Of a DNA stretch of 64,000 nt, positions 1 to 11,016 are shown piece after piece; the first letter of the stretch is position 1; each line of letters starts with the position of its first letter. The stretch covers positions 6,448,001-6,512,000 of the forward strand of contig CAJFCV020000004.1 in the NCBI GenBank assembly GCA_904066235.2, written 5' to 3'. A program made the translations under genes and the position numbers. Under the pieces are notes generated by a model. It saw only the letters and a program-made list of their open reading frames with translations. It searched no databases and was not told where the DNA came from. The stretch is from Bursaphelenchus xylophilus. Lineage: Eukaryota; Nematoda; Chromadorea; Rhabditida; Aphelenchoididae.

Positions 1-3000
1 CAAAGCCTTGAAATTCTGATCGGAGATTATATTCTCGTTTGACAAAACTAGAGCAGAAACCCCGAATACCTCGCAAGTACGACAGAGTCCTAAATGTTCA
101 CATGAAAAAATAAAAAGACATTAATTGGATGAACCGCAATGCTTTACTGACCTCCCAAATTGGCCGTTTTATTGATCAAACTGGCCACCACAACAAGTTC
201 CTTCCCATTTCTCTCAAATTTATTCTCATTTGGATCAATTTTCTGCTGGAAATCTTCTGTAAAATCATTACATTTCATTTCGGGAATCATGGACAACATT
301 TCGGGAGCTGAGAATTTGTTCTTGACCAATGCTAGAGTACACTAATCAGTTATTTATATTGCACTTACTCGAGAACACGTCTGACTCCTTCAATGGTCCT
401 TCTCTGAATTCCTTCAGGAAGTCTACAAGAACTTTTAGTGCCTCAGGGCCCGGTCTTATCTCAAAGATCAATTCATCTCTTGGCATTCCACAAAGAAAGG
501 GTAATTGGTAAAACACGACATGCAAATCGAGTTGATCAGAGTTGATATCGTTGAAGAAGGGGTCCTTTACAATGTTGTTGACGACTTCTTGAGAATTCCC
601 GCCGATCTCCGGATTGAAGGTCACCAAGTCTTTAACAAACTCCAATCTCGGATCTTCCATCATCTCCTTGGAATGCCATTTAAAGAGCAGTTTCAAAACA
701 GCTATTGTTGCGCATTTAACACTGAAGTTTGTCACAGTAATCCATCTTAACATCCTGAATACTGCATCGTATATTCGTTGAGGTCGATCTTTCAAATATC
801 TGAGAAGAACGAACATCCAAGAGACTACAGAACCGATTCTCTTCTCTCCAAAGTATACGTCTTTCTGGAGCCATTCCTCGAGGAATTCTTCGCTTTCCAT
901 ACAATAAGTTGTAAGAATCCATTCAACAGGAAGTTTGATCGAGAACTGTTGGCTTCCATCGAGGATTGTGTTGATGCAAAGACTAATGATTCTCTCTTTG
1001 TGCGGATTATTCGAATTCTGTTTGACTAGTAAAAGGAGTAACAAGACGAGCCGGGTTTTCAATCGATGCCCAAGAGATAAACCAAAAGATCTGCAGAAAA
1101 CATGACAATTTACAGGGTGTCCCAAAAAAAATGCATGTTTTTTTGATGGGTCCTGACGCAAAAATGTTTAGGTCAGGCCAAAAGATTTTTGTACTACTAA
1201 AATCTCCGTGTTTTTCTGTCCTAGACATTTCCGTTTCGTGTTCATATCGATTAACGAACATGGTTTTTTTAAATTTCAAACAAAGGAACTGCGATTTTGT
1301 CACTATTTTTGAGCCGTTCAAGTTGTAAATTTGCCCAGTATAGAAAGGACGTTGAGTCAAAAGTAATCACGCGATGTAAGGAGCTTGATAACGATAGTAA
1401 GCGTCCAGGACGTAAAGGAAAACGCACCGCCAGCGGTTCTGTCAACCGGGAGAACACCAACAGCAAAACGCTATTTTCAAGAAAAATTTGCCTGTGAGAT
1501 CGGCATCAGCGACCGATCGGTCACCCGAATAGTCTATGATGAGCTACGCCTCACGCTGTATAAGCTGTAAAAAGCTCAGATCTTTAAAGTAGACGGCAAG
1601 TGCGTGCGGCGCGAAAAATGTCGAAAACTCAAGGGCTGGGCCGCAACTCACAGACGTGAGCGCATTCGTTCGTGGTTCAATATTTGGCGGATGCACAACC
1701 ACCAGAGCAATTGGATCTTCTTAGATGAGGCCCTCGGCATGTCGGCTAACGTCGAAAACCGTCAAAATCCGGGCCGTCATCGCCTAAGGCGGAATTTCTC
1801 CCAGTGGCGAGAATTCCATGGTTTTCTCGGATCAAGGGGGCAAAATTTTAGCGCCGCGTTAATCTTGATTTTCCCGTACTTCTGTTGACTCAGCAGAACC
1901 TCGGCAATGCAAATTTGGCGTCCTTGCTAGACTCAGCTCCGGCTCACAAGGCAAAATCGACTCAGGACCCGAAATGGGAACGATTTTCCCGATTTCACCC
2001 CGTCCGCAAAATGGCCGTCTGCTCGCCGGATCTGAATCCGATTGACTATATTTTTTTTTTCAATTGGAGGCCATTGCCTGTACTACACACTACAAAAGTT
2101 TGGAATGGCAAAGTAATCGTTGCGCCAAGAACGGGACCGATTTCCTCGAAAAAGGCTGCGGCCCCGAGCCCAAAATTTTAAGTTACGTTTGAAGCTCTAT
2201 ATCGCCACCAAGGGCAGCCACTGTGAAACTGGCTTGATATGTTATCAATAATCCTCTATGTTACTGATATCCATCGTTAGTTTGGCTAAATTTTGTTTGG
2301 TATATAAAATGTAGTCATAAAAAACATGCATTTTTTTGGGACACCCTGTATACTACTCTTTAATCGAAATCGTACCTGCTTTTTGTTTTATCGACTTCAA
2401 CAATTTCTTCAATAACTTCTTTGGTCAGTGCGGAATAAAAACTTTCTGTATTGTCTTGATTAAAGATCGATAAGATCGCATTTTCCCTAACCATTGTAGA
2501 CAGTTTATCAAAACTAAACAAAAAGGTAAGAAGAATTAAAAGAACTTACTGATAAATCAAATCATCGCTCCTCTTGGCCGTAGCATTGGCCAAATGAAAG
2601 ACCAGATCATCTTTCTTCACCACATCCCCATAAATGGCCAATCTCATCATCATATTGGCCATGCAGTCTGGTAATCTGCTGCTTCTCACCTCTCTTGAGA
2701 GCATAAATGCAACCTGTGGGTTCTTCAATCCGATCTCCATTATCTTCTCTAATGAATTCTGTAATGACTAGCATCCAAATAGTAATATAACTTACCATCG
2801 AAGTCTTCTCTACCTCTTGGAGTGCAGACAATGCGATAATTATCCAATACTTGCAGACAATCGGAAAGTTTGATGACTTCTGGGTTTCCTTCGCCAAAAC
2901 TTCACATCTTTCCAACAATAAACTCTTAGTTTCTGAGTCGACCTGCAACAAGATTTAAGCAAACATCGTCCAATCTACCTTTTTCAAAATCCTAGAACAA

Positions 3001-4868
3001 TCCTCCAAGAATAAAATTGCTTTCTCTGTTTCGGTCGAGAAGACATCTATATTCTTTTTTATTTCATTATTGAAGTCATCGTTATATAAGTGCGTTGATA
3101 GTGATATTAAATGGAAAAAAGCGAGTTCTTCAACAGATGATAGTCCACATAAACGAGGAAGAGAAGAATTTTTACAATGTGATAACAGTAGGAGCAAACC
3201 TCTTCTTGATATATTTGATCTCTAAACATATAATAAAAAATACGTATACTCACATTATCCTCTAAATTCGAGATTAACATTTCATGGATATCTGTTGTTA
3301 CGTCAAGCCTTGATAGAATAGGACCAAGGCATAAATTTATATACTCTTCTTCATTCACCACCTTTTCGACAGCCACAAATAATCTTTCAATAAACAGCTG
3401 TTTGACTACGTCCTCTTCAAGGAAGTCATGCCTTCTGAAGGCCATCATCAACTTAACATTAATATCATCGCAAGAAAACATAAATTCATTAAAATCAGAA
3501 GTCGGCAAGCAAGAGAGAAGCTCCAGAAGTCCGTTATGTAAAATTTTGCCATCAAAGAGTGCTATCAGATCTCTTGGGTTGACGTATTTTACAACAAGAC
3601 CGCAAACATTTACTCTCAAGGGTAATGGGAAAAAAGTGAAAAGGGAAATTATCCCTTTTCCACTACTCGGGCCTTCCTAAAAATATGCAAAACATACTTA
3701 ATACCAAAAACATACCCAATCAAATGCAGCAAACAAAAATTTTATAAAATTGAAAACGACTTCGTTCTTAAGATTGGGATACTGTAGGCAACAAATCTCA
3801 GAAATGACCCGGCTGAAAACAAATAAATTTAAAAAGCAAATGAAGTACCCACCGTATCAGAGGCATATCATCATCGGTGAGATATTTGTCATTCACATCA
3901 GGCAATGTCTGGCTGAGAAATAATAACGGAGAAGGACTGAATCTACTCTCAAACAACGAAAGAAGCGATTTCACAAAGGATTCTAAAAGAAAAATCGAAA
4001 TTTAAAGACAAACCTGCCGGACAAACATTGCTTGTTTATATTCCTGAGCTTCCCTATATAACTGACAACTCCAACCGTTTCGTCCAATCGCCAGAAGGGA
4101 TCATAAGAATTCAGACTTTTATAATAATCAAACACTACAAACTGTACTCAATAATGATAAAATTGGAGCTAACTTACGTTTATGTCTGAGCGGAACACGT
4201 CCACAGGAACATTGGTTAGACTCTGAAAGCCAAAACATCTAATCCATCCATTTGTGTGGGATATCATCTTCTTCAGGACAGCCTTCAAATAATCCCAAGC
4301 TAAGTGCTTTTCTTTCACGAGCTCGACAAGATTGTTCAATTTGGGAAGTATAGGCTCAATCACATGGTACTTTAACAATATTATTAATCAAAATAAAAAC
4401 CAACTTGTGATTCTTCCAATGTAGAAAATAAGGAGAAAAAGGATTCGAACTCAGACAAAGGATAAAATATACTTCTTAGCAAATGTAAGCAGGTTTTCCG
4501 AACAAGTCTGCTATCAGAGGAACTTAAAAACTCTAATAGGAACTCTTCAAATGCTGTCTTGAATGGCGCATCATAATTCTGTGTTGATAAAGAAATCAAA
4601 GTAGGACATGCATCTTCAATGGCTTTCTTCGACTGTCCCCTCAAAGACCTAACACGTAAAAAAGCGACACAAACTTACTTTAAAAAACAAAATCGTTGCT
4701 CATCTGATTTTATGTCTGGCATATTTTTTAAAGAAGGCGTACATTCGCAAAGAACAAGTCCTTCTTTCCTCGGTGATCTAGAAATATTAACCTCATAAAC
4801 GGAACTCACACTTCCCTCAACTCCTCCGTATCGTCAACGAATTTGTAACTTGGTAAAACATGTTCCAT
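1..4868 (-). CDS. TARBP1/TRM3-like tRNA (guanosine-2'-O)-methyltransferase, 5' part
   Basis: Multi-exon gene starting at the ATG at 4868 and running off the left edge. Most of it encodes long helical, HEAT/ARM-like sequence (exons around 4868-4384, 4378-4169, 3619-3251, 3197-2955, 2948-2546, 2460-2376, 1090-370). The last exon in the window (about 340-140) ends ELVVVASLINKTANLGG, which matches the start of the SpoU/TrmH domain of TARBP1 (VVASLIxKxxNLGG). TARBP1/Trm3 family enzymes make Gm18 in tRNAs. The SpoU catalytic domain itself should lie left of the window, after the GTCAGT donor near 135. The intron at 1091-2375 joins codon-perfectly (AG|A) and is almost filled by a mariner element. 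The family call is firm because of the SpoU-start motif. The middle exons (4160-3620) are less certain. Confidence 0.82.
1113..2348 (+). mobile_element. Degenerate Tc1/mariner-type transposon
   Basis: The element is 1236 bp and flanked by TA on both sides (1111-1112 and 2349-2350). Its inverted termini of about 30 bp start CAGGGTGTCCCAAAAAAA. Inside, on the plus strand, are broken pieces of a mariner-family transposase. They include a DNA-binding helix-turn-helix remnant (about 1497-1570), an LDEA segment (about 1715), DSAPAHKAKSTQ (about 1930) and SPDLNPIDY (about 2025). The last two are hallmark blocks of IS630/Tc1/mariner transposases. Stops and frameshifts separate them, so this copy is not functional. 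It sits wholly inside a 1285-nt intron of the TARBP1-like gene, antisense to the host transcript. Confidence 0.9.
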
Positions 4869-4910
4869 TTCCTACATTCACCTAAAATCTCATTTTAGAA
4901 GCAATATTAA

Positions 4911-7278
4911 CCCTTTCCGGACGAGTCGGCACGTACTGGTAAAAATGAAAGAGGGTACCCTACTGAGTAACGGCATAATAGTGGTTCAGCCCATCAAAGC
5001 GTTATTTGGGACTTAGGACAAAAAATGTCCTAAAACATACCCCCACTTGACATATCACTTTTAAAATTTTTGTGACAAGCTGTAGATCGGAAACTACCCT
5101 TAAATTAAAGTCGAGGAGTCCTAGTACTGTTACATCCAAGAACTGTCCGAATCGGACCACTATAGGATTTGTTATCGATTTTTGGAAATTGAAATTTTAA
5201 TTTTGGTCAATTTTGGACCTAAAATCAAGTATATCTTCTGTCGACATCAACTATTTCGGTCCAAATGTGGTTTTTCCAAATCTATTTTGATGCTAGCTTC
5301 TTCCTAGAATGTTTCCAGAAAAAACCTATGAGGCATATTTCTGTAAAACGCAAAAATGTTGAAAATGTAAATGTTTCATCGTATAAAATGTCGCTGCAAT
5401 CCGAGAAGGGCCGGGCGCAGCTCGAATCGAGAAAATAATAATTTTTTCTTTGATAAATATTGTTTTAGTGTGAAACCAAATTAAAATCCATGAAAATTGC
5501 CTAAAAACAGAGTAAAAATATAAAAATGACATTTAGGTAATATTTGTGTGCTATTCCTGTCTGTATTTCGTGTTGAATCATCTTGTTGACATTAATATAA
5601 TATTTATCAAAGAAAAAATTATTTTTTCTCGATTCGAGCTGCGCCCGACCCTTCTCGACTTGCAGCGACATTTTATACGATGAAACATTTACATTTTCCA
5701 CATTTTTGGGTTTTACAAGAAATATGCCTCATAGGTTTTTTCTGGAAACATTCTAGGAAGAAGCTAGCATCAAAATAGATTTGGAAAAACCACATTTGGA
5801 CCGAAATGGTTGATGTCGACAGAAGATATACTTGATTTTAGGTCCAAAATTGACCAAAATTAAAATTTCAATTTCCAAAAATCGATAACAAATCCTATAG
5901 TGGTCCGATTCGGACAGTTCTTGGATGTAACAGTACTACGACTCCTCGACTTTAATTTAAGGGTAGTTTCCGATCTACAGCTTGTCACAAAAATTTTAAA
6001 AGTGATATGTCAAATGGGGGTATGTTTTAGGACATTTTTTGTCCTAAGTTCCAAATAACGCTTCGATGGGCTGAACCACTATTATGCCGTTACTCAGTAG
6101 GGTACCCTCTTTCATTTTTACCAGTACGTGCCGACTCGTCCGGAAAGGGCAGGGGTGGTCAGCGGACCCTATTTTTCCGATTTTCGGCCCGCGGCCCGGC
6201 CCGTCTAATTACCGGCCCGGCCCGGCACGTCAAGAAATTGCGGGCATTGCAAAGGTTCTCACAGCGAAAAAAAATTCATAAAACCTGTCATCCAAATTGC
6301 ACATAACAATAATTTTTAACCTAATTTTTTTTATGGGAACTCTAGGGAGTACTACTAGTCGTATACAACTGTTTTTTATACCGCTGGTACATTCTAAATG
6401 GGTGTCATCGTGACGCATTTTCTGAACATGGTTCGAGCTAGGCTAAAAATAGTGCAAATTTCAAGGCCAACTATCAAAAAAACTGTCCCATCAAGCGGGA
6501 CGGGATCGGTGTAGATACTCGAAGAACAGTTTAAGGATTTTTTTGACGTGGAGCCTATACCTCCTTCCAGTGCTCTCTGACTCGGTATCGTCGATACAAA
6601 CTTTTATTTAGACGTTGTATTCTTCGCCATGGAAAACTGTCAAAATACTACGATTATGGGTATATTTTGGTTCTATTAGCTTAAGCAGCCCTCGAGCTTT
6701 CTATTGGTATCAATATCTTGTGATTTACTATTAATCTTTATGTCAAAATATTGCAAACCATTTGGACAAAAACGGATTTGCACAGGGCAGAATGCCAAAA
6801 AAAATCTAGGCTTTTTCATTGGGCGCCCGTTTTTCTTTTATTTTTTCTTGACGTGCCCGGCCCGTCTAGTCTTTTTCCAGGCCCGGCCCGGCCCGTGCAG
6901 GCCCGTTTATAGAGGGTTCTGCGAACTGCGCCCAAGCTTGGGATCTAAACTTAGGCAAAAAAGGCGTTGATATAGCTAGTAAAGGATCAATGTGATAGTT
7001 TTGTGGTTTTATAATGGAACTATAGACTTGTAAACGTTTTAGAACTTGAGAAACAGCAACTATAACAACATCAATTAATTTTCCCGGCGCGAAAACAATG
7101 AATGCCAACGGTTTGGCATTGTAATTTAGACGGGCCGGGCCGGGCCGGAAAAACCCCAGGCCCGCGGCCCGGCCCGGCCCGGCCCGTGACGGGCCCGGCC
7201 CGTTTGTAATTTTCCATTTTTGAGCCCGGCCGGCCCGTGACGGGCCGGCCCGGCCCACTGACCACCCCTGGGAAAGGG
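4911..7278. mobile_element. Long-inverted-repeat foldback element with TTAA target duplication (piggyBac-type MITE)
   Basis: Two near-identical arms of about 550 bp (4911-5462 and about 5590-6149) are inverted around a spacer of roughly 130 bp. The outer ends read CCCTTTCCGGACGAG. TTAA is present immediately outside both ends (4907-4910 and 7279-7282), once the hAT insertion at 6150-7270 and its duplicated 8 bp are removed. TTAA duplication with CCC-starting termini is typical of piggyBac-superfamily elements. No transposase coding is visible, so it would be non-autonomous. The short ORFs in the arms are mirror images of one another. Transcripts would fold into a hairpin of about 550 bp. Confidence 0.85.
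6150..7270. mobile_element. Non-autonomous hAT element
   Basis: The element is 1121 bp with termini CAGGGGTGGTCAG...CTGACCACCCCTG. It is flanked by a perfect 8-bp duplication, GGAAAGGG, at 6142-6149 and 7271-7278. An 8-bp duplication plus CAGGGGTGG ends is diagnostic of hAT transposons. The subterminal regions (6185-6235, 6855-6905, 7130-7260) are packed with GGCCCG/CGGGCC motifs, likely transposase-binding subterminal repeats. No transposase ORF is recognisable in the AT-rich interior. It lies inside the right end of the TTAA foldback element. Confidence 0.92.
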
Positions 7279-7555
7279 TTAAAATGTTTTTTGGAATAAA
7301 ACTTGACCCAAAGAGCGCCACTTGACTCAAGTTTAAAGAAACCGCCTGCGTGAACCGACACTCCGTGTTAGCATGTGAAGAGTTTTCTGAATGGGACGGG
7401 GAAAAATTGCTCTTTTTTTACTTTTTTGTGTATTTATGGAGGCTTTGCCGGATTTGTACTCAAATATTTAATACTTTTACAACGTACCTTTTTGACGGCG
7501 TGTTCCTTTTCTTCCTTACCGTTAATTGTATTTTTTTCATTTATTTATTTTAGCC

Positions 7556-8103
7556 ATGGTTGCCATCGGCGAGAAGAGAGTCAAGATTGTCAAGAAGCGA
7601 ACCCATCGCTTCACCAGACATGAATCCGACAGGTACCACCGTGTCCGACCCAGCTGGAGAAAGCCTAAGGGTATTGACAACAGAGTTCGCCGGCGCTTCA
7701 AGGGCCAGCGTGTGATGCCATCAATTGGGTTCCGCAATGCCAAGGCTACTCGTGACGTGCTTCCCAACGGATTCAAGAAGGTCCTTGTCCATAACGCCAA
7801 GGTAAGCTTTGTTTTTATTGTTGTTGAGACTTTAGGGTTTTCTTTGCGAATGTTTGTAACATGTTTTACAATCTTTGTTTTTCTTTTAGGAGATATGTTG
7901 ACTCAATTTTTTAAAGATGCTTACTTTTGTATTTCCTTTTGCAGGAATTGGACATGCTTCTGATGCAAAACAAATACTATTGTGGAGAAATCGCCCATGC
8001 CGTGAGCGCCAAGACCAGAAAGTTAATCGTCGAAAGAGCCCAGCAGTTGAACATCAAGCTCACGAACGGAAACGCTCGTCTTCGTACCGAGGAGAGCGAA
8101 TAA
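7556..8103 (+). CDS. rpl-32: 60S ribosomal protein L32 (eL32)
   Basis: Two exons, 7556-7801 and 7945-8103, encode 134 residues, the normal eL32 length. The start is [19 protein letters not shown]. The conserved core [25 protein letters not shown] follows in slightly different register, then the [28 protein letters not shown] C-terminal half. It is a structural protein of the large ribosomal subunit. The ATG is preceded by TTATTTATTTTAGCC, a strong acceptor that may be a 5'UTR intron end or a trans-splice site. The single 143-nt intron is phase 0. I looked for an intronic snoRNA and saw none. Identification is essentially certain. Confidence 0.97.
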
Positions 8104-8299
8104 ATTGTTTATGGTTATTTGTTGTTTATTGACCTCTTCATAAAATCTTCGTTGTCTTTGCTAGCATTCAGCTTTGAAGTGGTGTTTCCCTTTGAATATT
8201 TGAGGAACTACGCGTTCGTTAGGCGTTTTAGTTAATGATGTTAAAGCGTTTAGTTTATGCCTACTAGTTTTACATTTTGGAGGTCGTAGTTAGCAAATA

Positions 8300-9681
8300 A
8301 TGTCCTCGGCATGTTCGGACAATACTTCGCGAAAATATTTTCATCGACGATCTGAGAGAAGGGTCGAGGATGCGAGGAATAAGGCTCGATCAGGTAAGTT
8401 GAAGGTTATATTCATTGATGGTTACAGAACTTAGCAAGTGTGGTTGGTCACCTCACCAATATGCGAGCAGTAACTATATAGAACGCCTAAAGAATATAAA
8501 GGTGGACAACATTAGTCGAATAAATGCGGCAGAACTCACGATAGAAGAGTTTAAAGAGAAATACGAAATACCGGGGGTCCCAGTTATATTAACTGGAGTT
8601 ATGAAAGACTGGCAAGCAAATGAGAAGTGGGCTGTTGACGTAGGTATTCGCATGCTCTTTTCAATTTCACGTTTAGAGACTCTACAAAAAGTATCGGAAT
8701 CAAAAATTCAAGTGTGGTGAAGATGACGATGGATATTCGGTTAAGTTGAAAATGAAGTATTACATCGATTACATGACCTCAACAATGGACGATAGCCCTC
8801 TTTACATTTTTGACAGTGGATTTGGTGACAGGAAGAAGACGGATTCTATACTAAAAGACTACGAAGTTCCCGAATTCTTCAAGGATGATCTATTCAGATA
8901 TTCCAGTGAAAAAAGGAGACCCCCTTACAGATGGTTTGTAATGGGGCCAGAAAGGTCAGGGACGTCTATTCACGTCGATCCTTTGGGGACGAGTGCTTGG
9001 AATGCCTTAGTGTCGGGAGAGAAGCGATGGTGCCTGATTCATCCATCGGCTCCCAGGACGTACGTGAAACCGAGAAAGGACGAGGTTGGGAAGCATCCAG
9101 ACGAAGCAGTTACTTGGTTCCGGACTGTGTATCCACGAGTTTTCCACGACAAATTGTATCCAAGCATATTTGCTACCCAAAAAGCCGGTGATGTGATGTT
9201 TGTTCCAAGTGGATGGTGGCATGTTGTGATAAATACAGATGTTACAGTAGCCATCACCCAGAATTTCTGTTCTTTGGTAAATCTCCCTGAAGTCTGGCGT
9301 CAAACCATCAAAGGAAGACCCCAGTTTGCAAAGCATTGGTTAAGGTGTCTGAAGAAGGAACGTCCTGAGGTTGTTGACATGATATCAAGAATTGACACGC
9401 GCGAGGATTGGAATCAAGTGGCCGAGGAAATGTCTTCAGATTCGTCTAGCTCCAGTTCCTCAGAATCAGATTCGGATTCCGATGACTCTGGTGCTGAGAC
9501 GGAATCTAATACACAGAGAAAAAGGTAAGATTTTTGAATGATACTTGCGCAATTATATACGCATTCCATAGCTTGATTATTTTTTAGGCCTCATACGAGT
9601 AATGGGGATGGGAACAAAAATAACTCAGACATGAATGTGGAACCCTGTCCGAGTAAATTAAGAAGAAGTCCTCAGAACTAA
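8300..9681 (+). CDS. psr-1: JMJD6/PSR-1-like 2-oxoglutarate oxygenase (JmjC domain)
   Basis: Four exons (8300-8393, 8428-8639, 8677-9524, 9588-9681) give 415 residues, close to human JMJD6. Iron ligands are visible as HVD in [16 protein letters not shown] and as the later His in [12 protein letters not shown]. The block [18 protein letters not shown] is family-typical. The acidic poly-Ser stretch near the C terminus ([17 protein letters not shown]) also matches JMJD6. The family carries out lysyl hydroxylation of splicing factors, among other reported activities. In C. elegans PSR-1 acts in apoptotic cell clearance. Introns 1 and 2 are only 34 and 37 nt. Exon joins restore the [19 protein letters not shown] motif. 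It starts 196 bp after rpl-32 on the same strand. Confidence 0.95.
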
Positions 9682-10001
9682 CAGAATCTCATTAAAATAA
9701 TATGGGTATTTAGTATTATTTATCAATTTGAATAAATAGTGACAATAATACGGGGATGAGTTTGGCAGTCTAAAGAGGAGACCAGCCTCTCTTGGTAAGG
9801 GAGATTTAATTATGGCTTCTAGGAATTTATAAACAGCCGCGCATAACTTTTCATTCCTTATTAGCCTTCTTTCACGTGTTCGTTCCGCCCCTTTAGGCGT
9901 GAGATTAGACCGAACCAGGCCGGCTCTGACATTTTTTGGCCTCTCTGCCCTGTCTTCCATCGTTCTTAATTGTCATTCCTTGTTGTTGTCGTCAATTAAC
10001 A

Positions 10002-10510
10002 ATGATGCATCCTTTCAGGTAAGTTTTATGCTTCACTGTATGTCTTATGAAGGGGTACCGTTCTTTTCCGAGGTTGTGAGATAAGAGCGTTACGGATAAA
10101 CCTGGTTGTTGCATCCCTAATTTGGTTTAGATTCCGGTGTTTTATTTATAAACGCCCAAAAGGCAAAAGTTAAAGTCATTTTTGCCAGAAAAACCCTCCC
10201 TCGTGGCCGTTTTAAAACAATAGGAGCAGTACTTTTCAAGGAAGAAAGCGGAATCAGCACGGTATTCTAAGGGATGGCTTTTCTCTTCAGGAATCTTCGA
10301 AGTCATTTGCAAAAATGGATTCAACTGGACAACAAATGTTCGGAGTCTGAGTATCCTAACGCCAAGTCCAGTTCCTTCTTTCTTTCCTTCAAAAGGAAGG
10401 ACTTATCTGTTTCTGATGCGACCCAATTATGCACCCCTACTTCCGGCCGCTCTGTGAGTTTTGAGGACGCAGTAACATGGCCTTTTATCGATGATGATAT
10501 TCCAATATGA
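10002..10510 (+). CDS. Small two-exon protein of unknown function
   Basis: The proposed exons are 10002-10018 (MMHPFR, ending at a consensus CAG|GTAAGT donor) and 10291-10510 (acceptor TTTTCTCTTCAG). They join in frame to give 78 residues. The protein is Ser-rich in the middle and ends in an acidic tail (FEDAVTWPFIDDDIPI). An AAATAAATAA polyadenylation-like signal follows at about 10590. No domain or family is recognised. Support is only the two good splice sites, an open frame and the signal downstream. An alternative is a single exon starting at ATG 10274. Confidence 0.42.
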
Positions 10511-11016
10511 CGTTAACTTGAGGCAGATAATTGGATGCACAGTTAATAATACGGATACTCTCAAATTATTTGTTTATTAATAGTTTACAAGAAATAAATA
10601 ATTCAAACTTAAAAGGACGAATACATGCGGAATTCATGACCGACTTTTGTTTACTAAACCGCGTCAATCTCTATCATCATTGACAAGTTTTTGTTAAATG
10701 CTGCGAAAGAAAAGCAATACATGCATATCAGTCTGTCGTGAAAATGGTGGCGGGTCCTCGCGCTCTGGAATCGCCCATCATGACCCATGCTTCGAAGCAA
10801 TACTACACGAGTAGCTACACATTAATTCCTGCCGATTTTCAGACAGGACTCGATAAAACTTTCGTTGTATCACAGTTTCGTATTTTGTAAAATTTGTTAT
10901 TGTCATCAATCTGGATTGTCATGAGCAAATATGCCCTAGATCAAGAAAAAATTGTAGGAAATCCTTTCCAACCGTTTTAAGTCTTCAAAGTTTATAACAA
11001 TATAAATTATACAAAT
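10511..11016. other. Intergenic stretch with a MITE fragment
   Basis: No gene is seen between the small plus-strand gene and the 3' end of the VPS8 gene; the two genes converge here. The only structured sequence is a decayed copy of the CAGTCTGTC palindromic repeat at about 10729-10850. Confidence 0.6.
10729..10850. repeat. Diverged copy of CAGTCTGTCGG palindromic MITE
   Basis: It starts CAGTCTGTCGTGAAAATGG and ends near TTTTCAGACAGGACTC. It resembles the two better-preserved copies at 57999-58315, sharing TATCAGTCTGTC, the GGCGGGTC-CTCGC segment and GATTCC/GAATCGCCCATC. It is shorter and more diverged. Confidence 0.5.

Noticed and set aside
5326..5701. Overlapping short ORFs in the foldback arms
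   Set aside because: They mirror each other across the inverted repeat and match no protein family; they are products of the palindrome.
7802..7944. Possible snoRNA in the rpl-32 intron
   Set aside because: No C/D or H/ACA box arrangement could be recognised.
9658..9960. 100-codon minus-strand ORF overlapping the psr-1 stop
   Set aside because: It overlaps a well-supported gene end on the other strand and resembles no family; most likely chance in the 3' flank.
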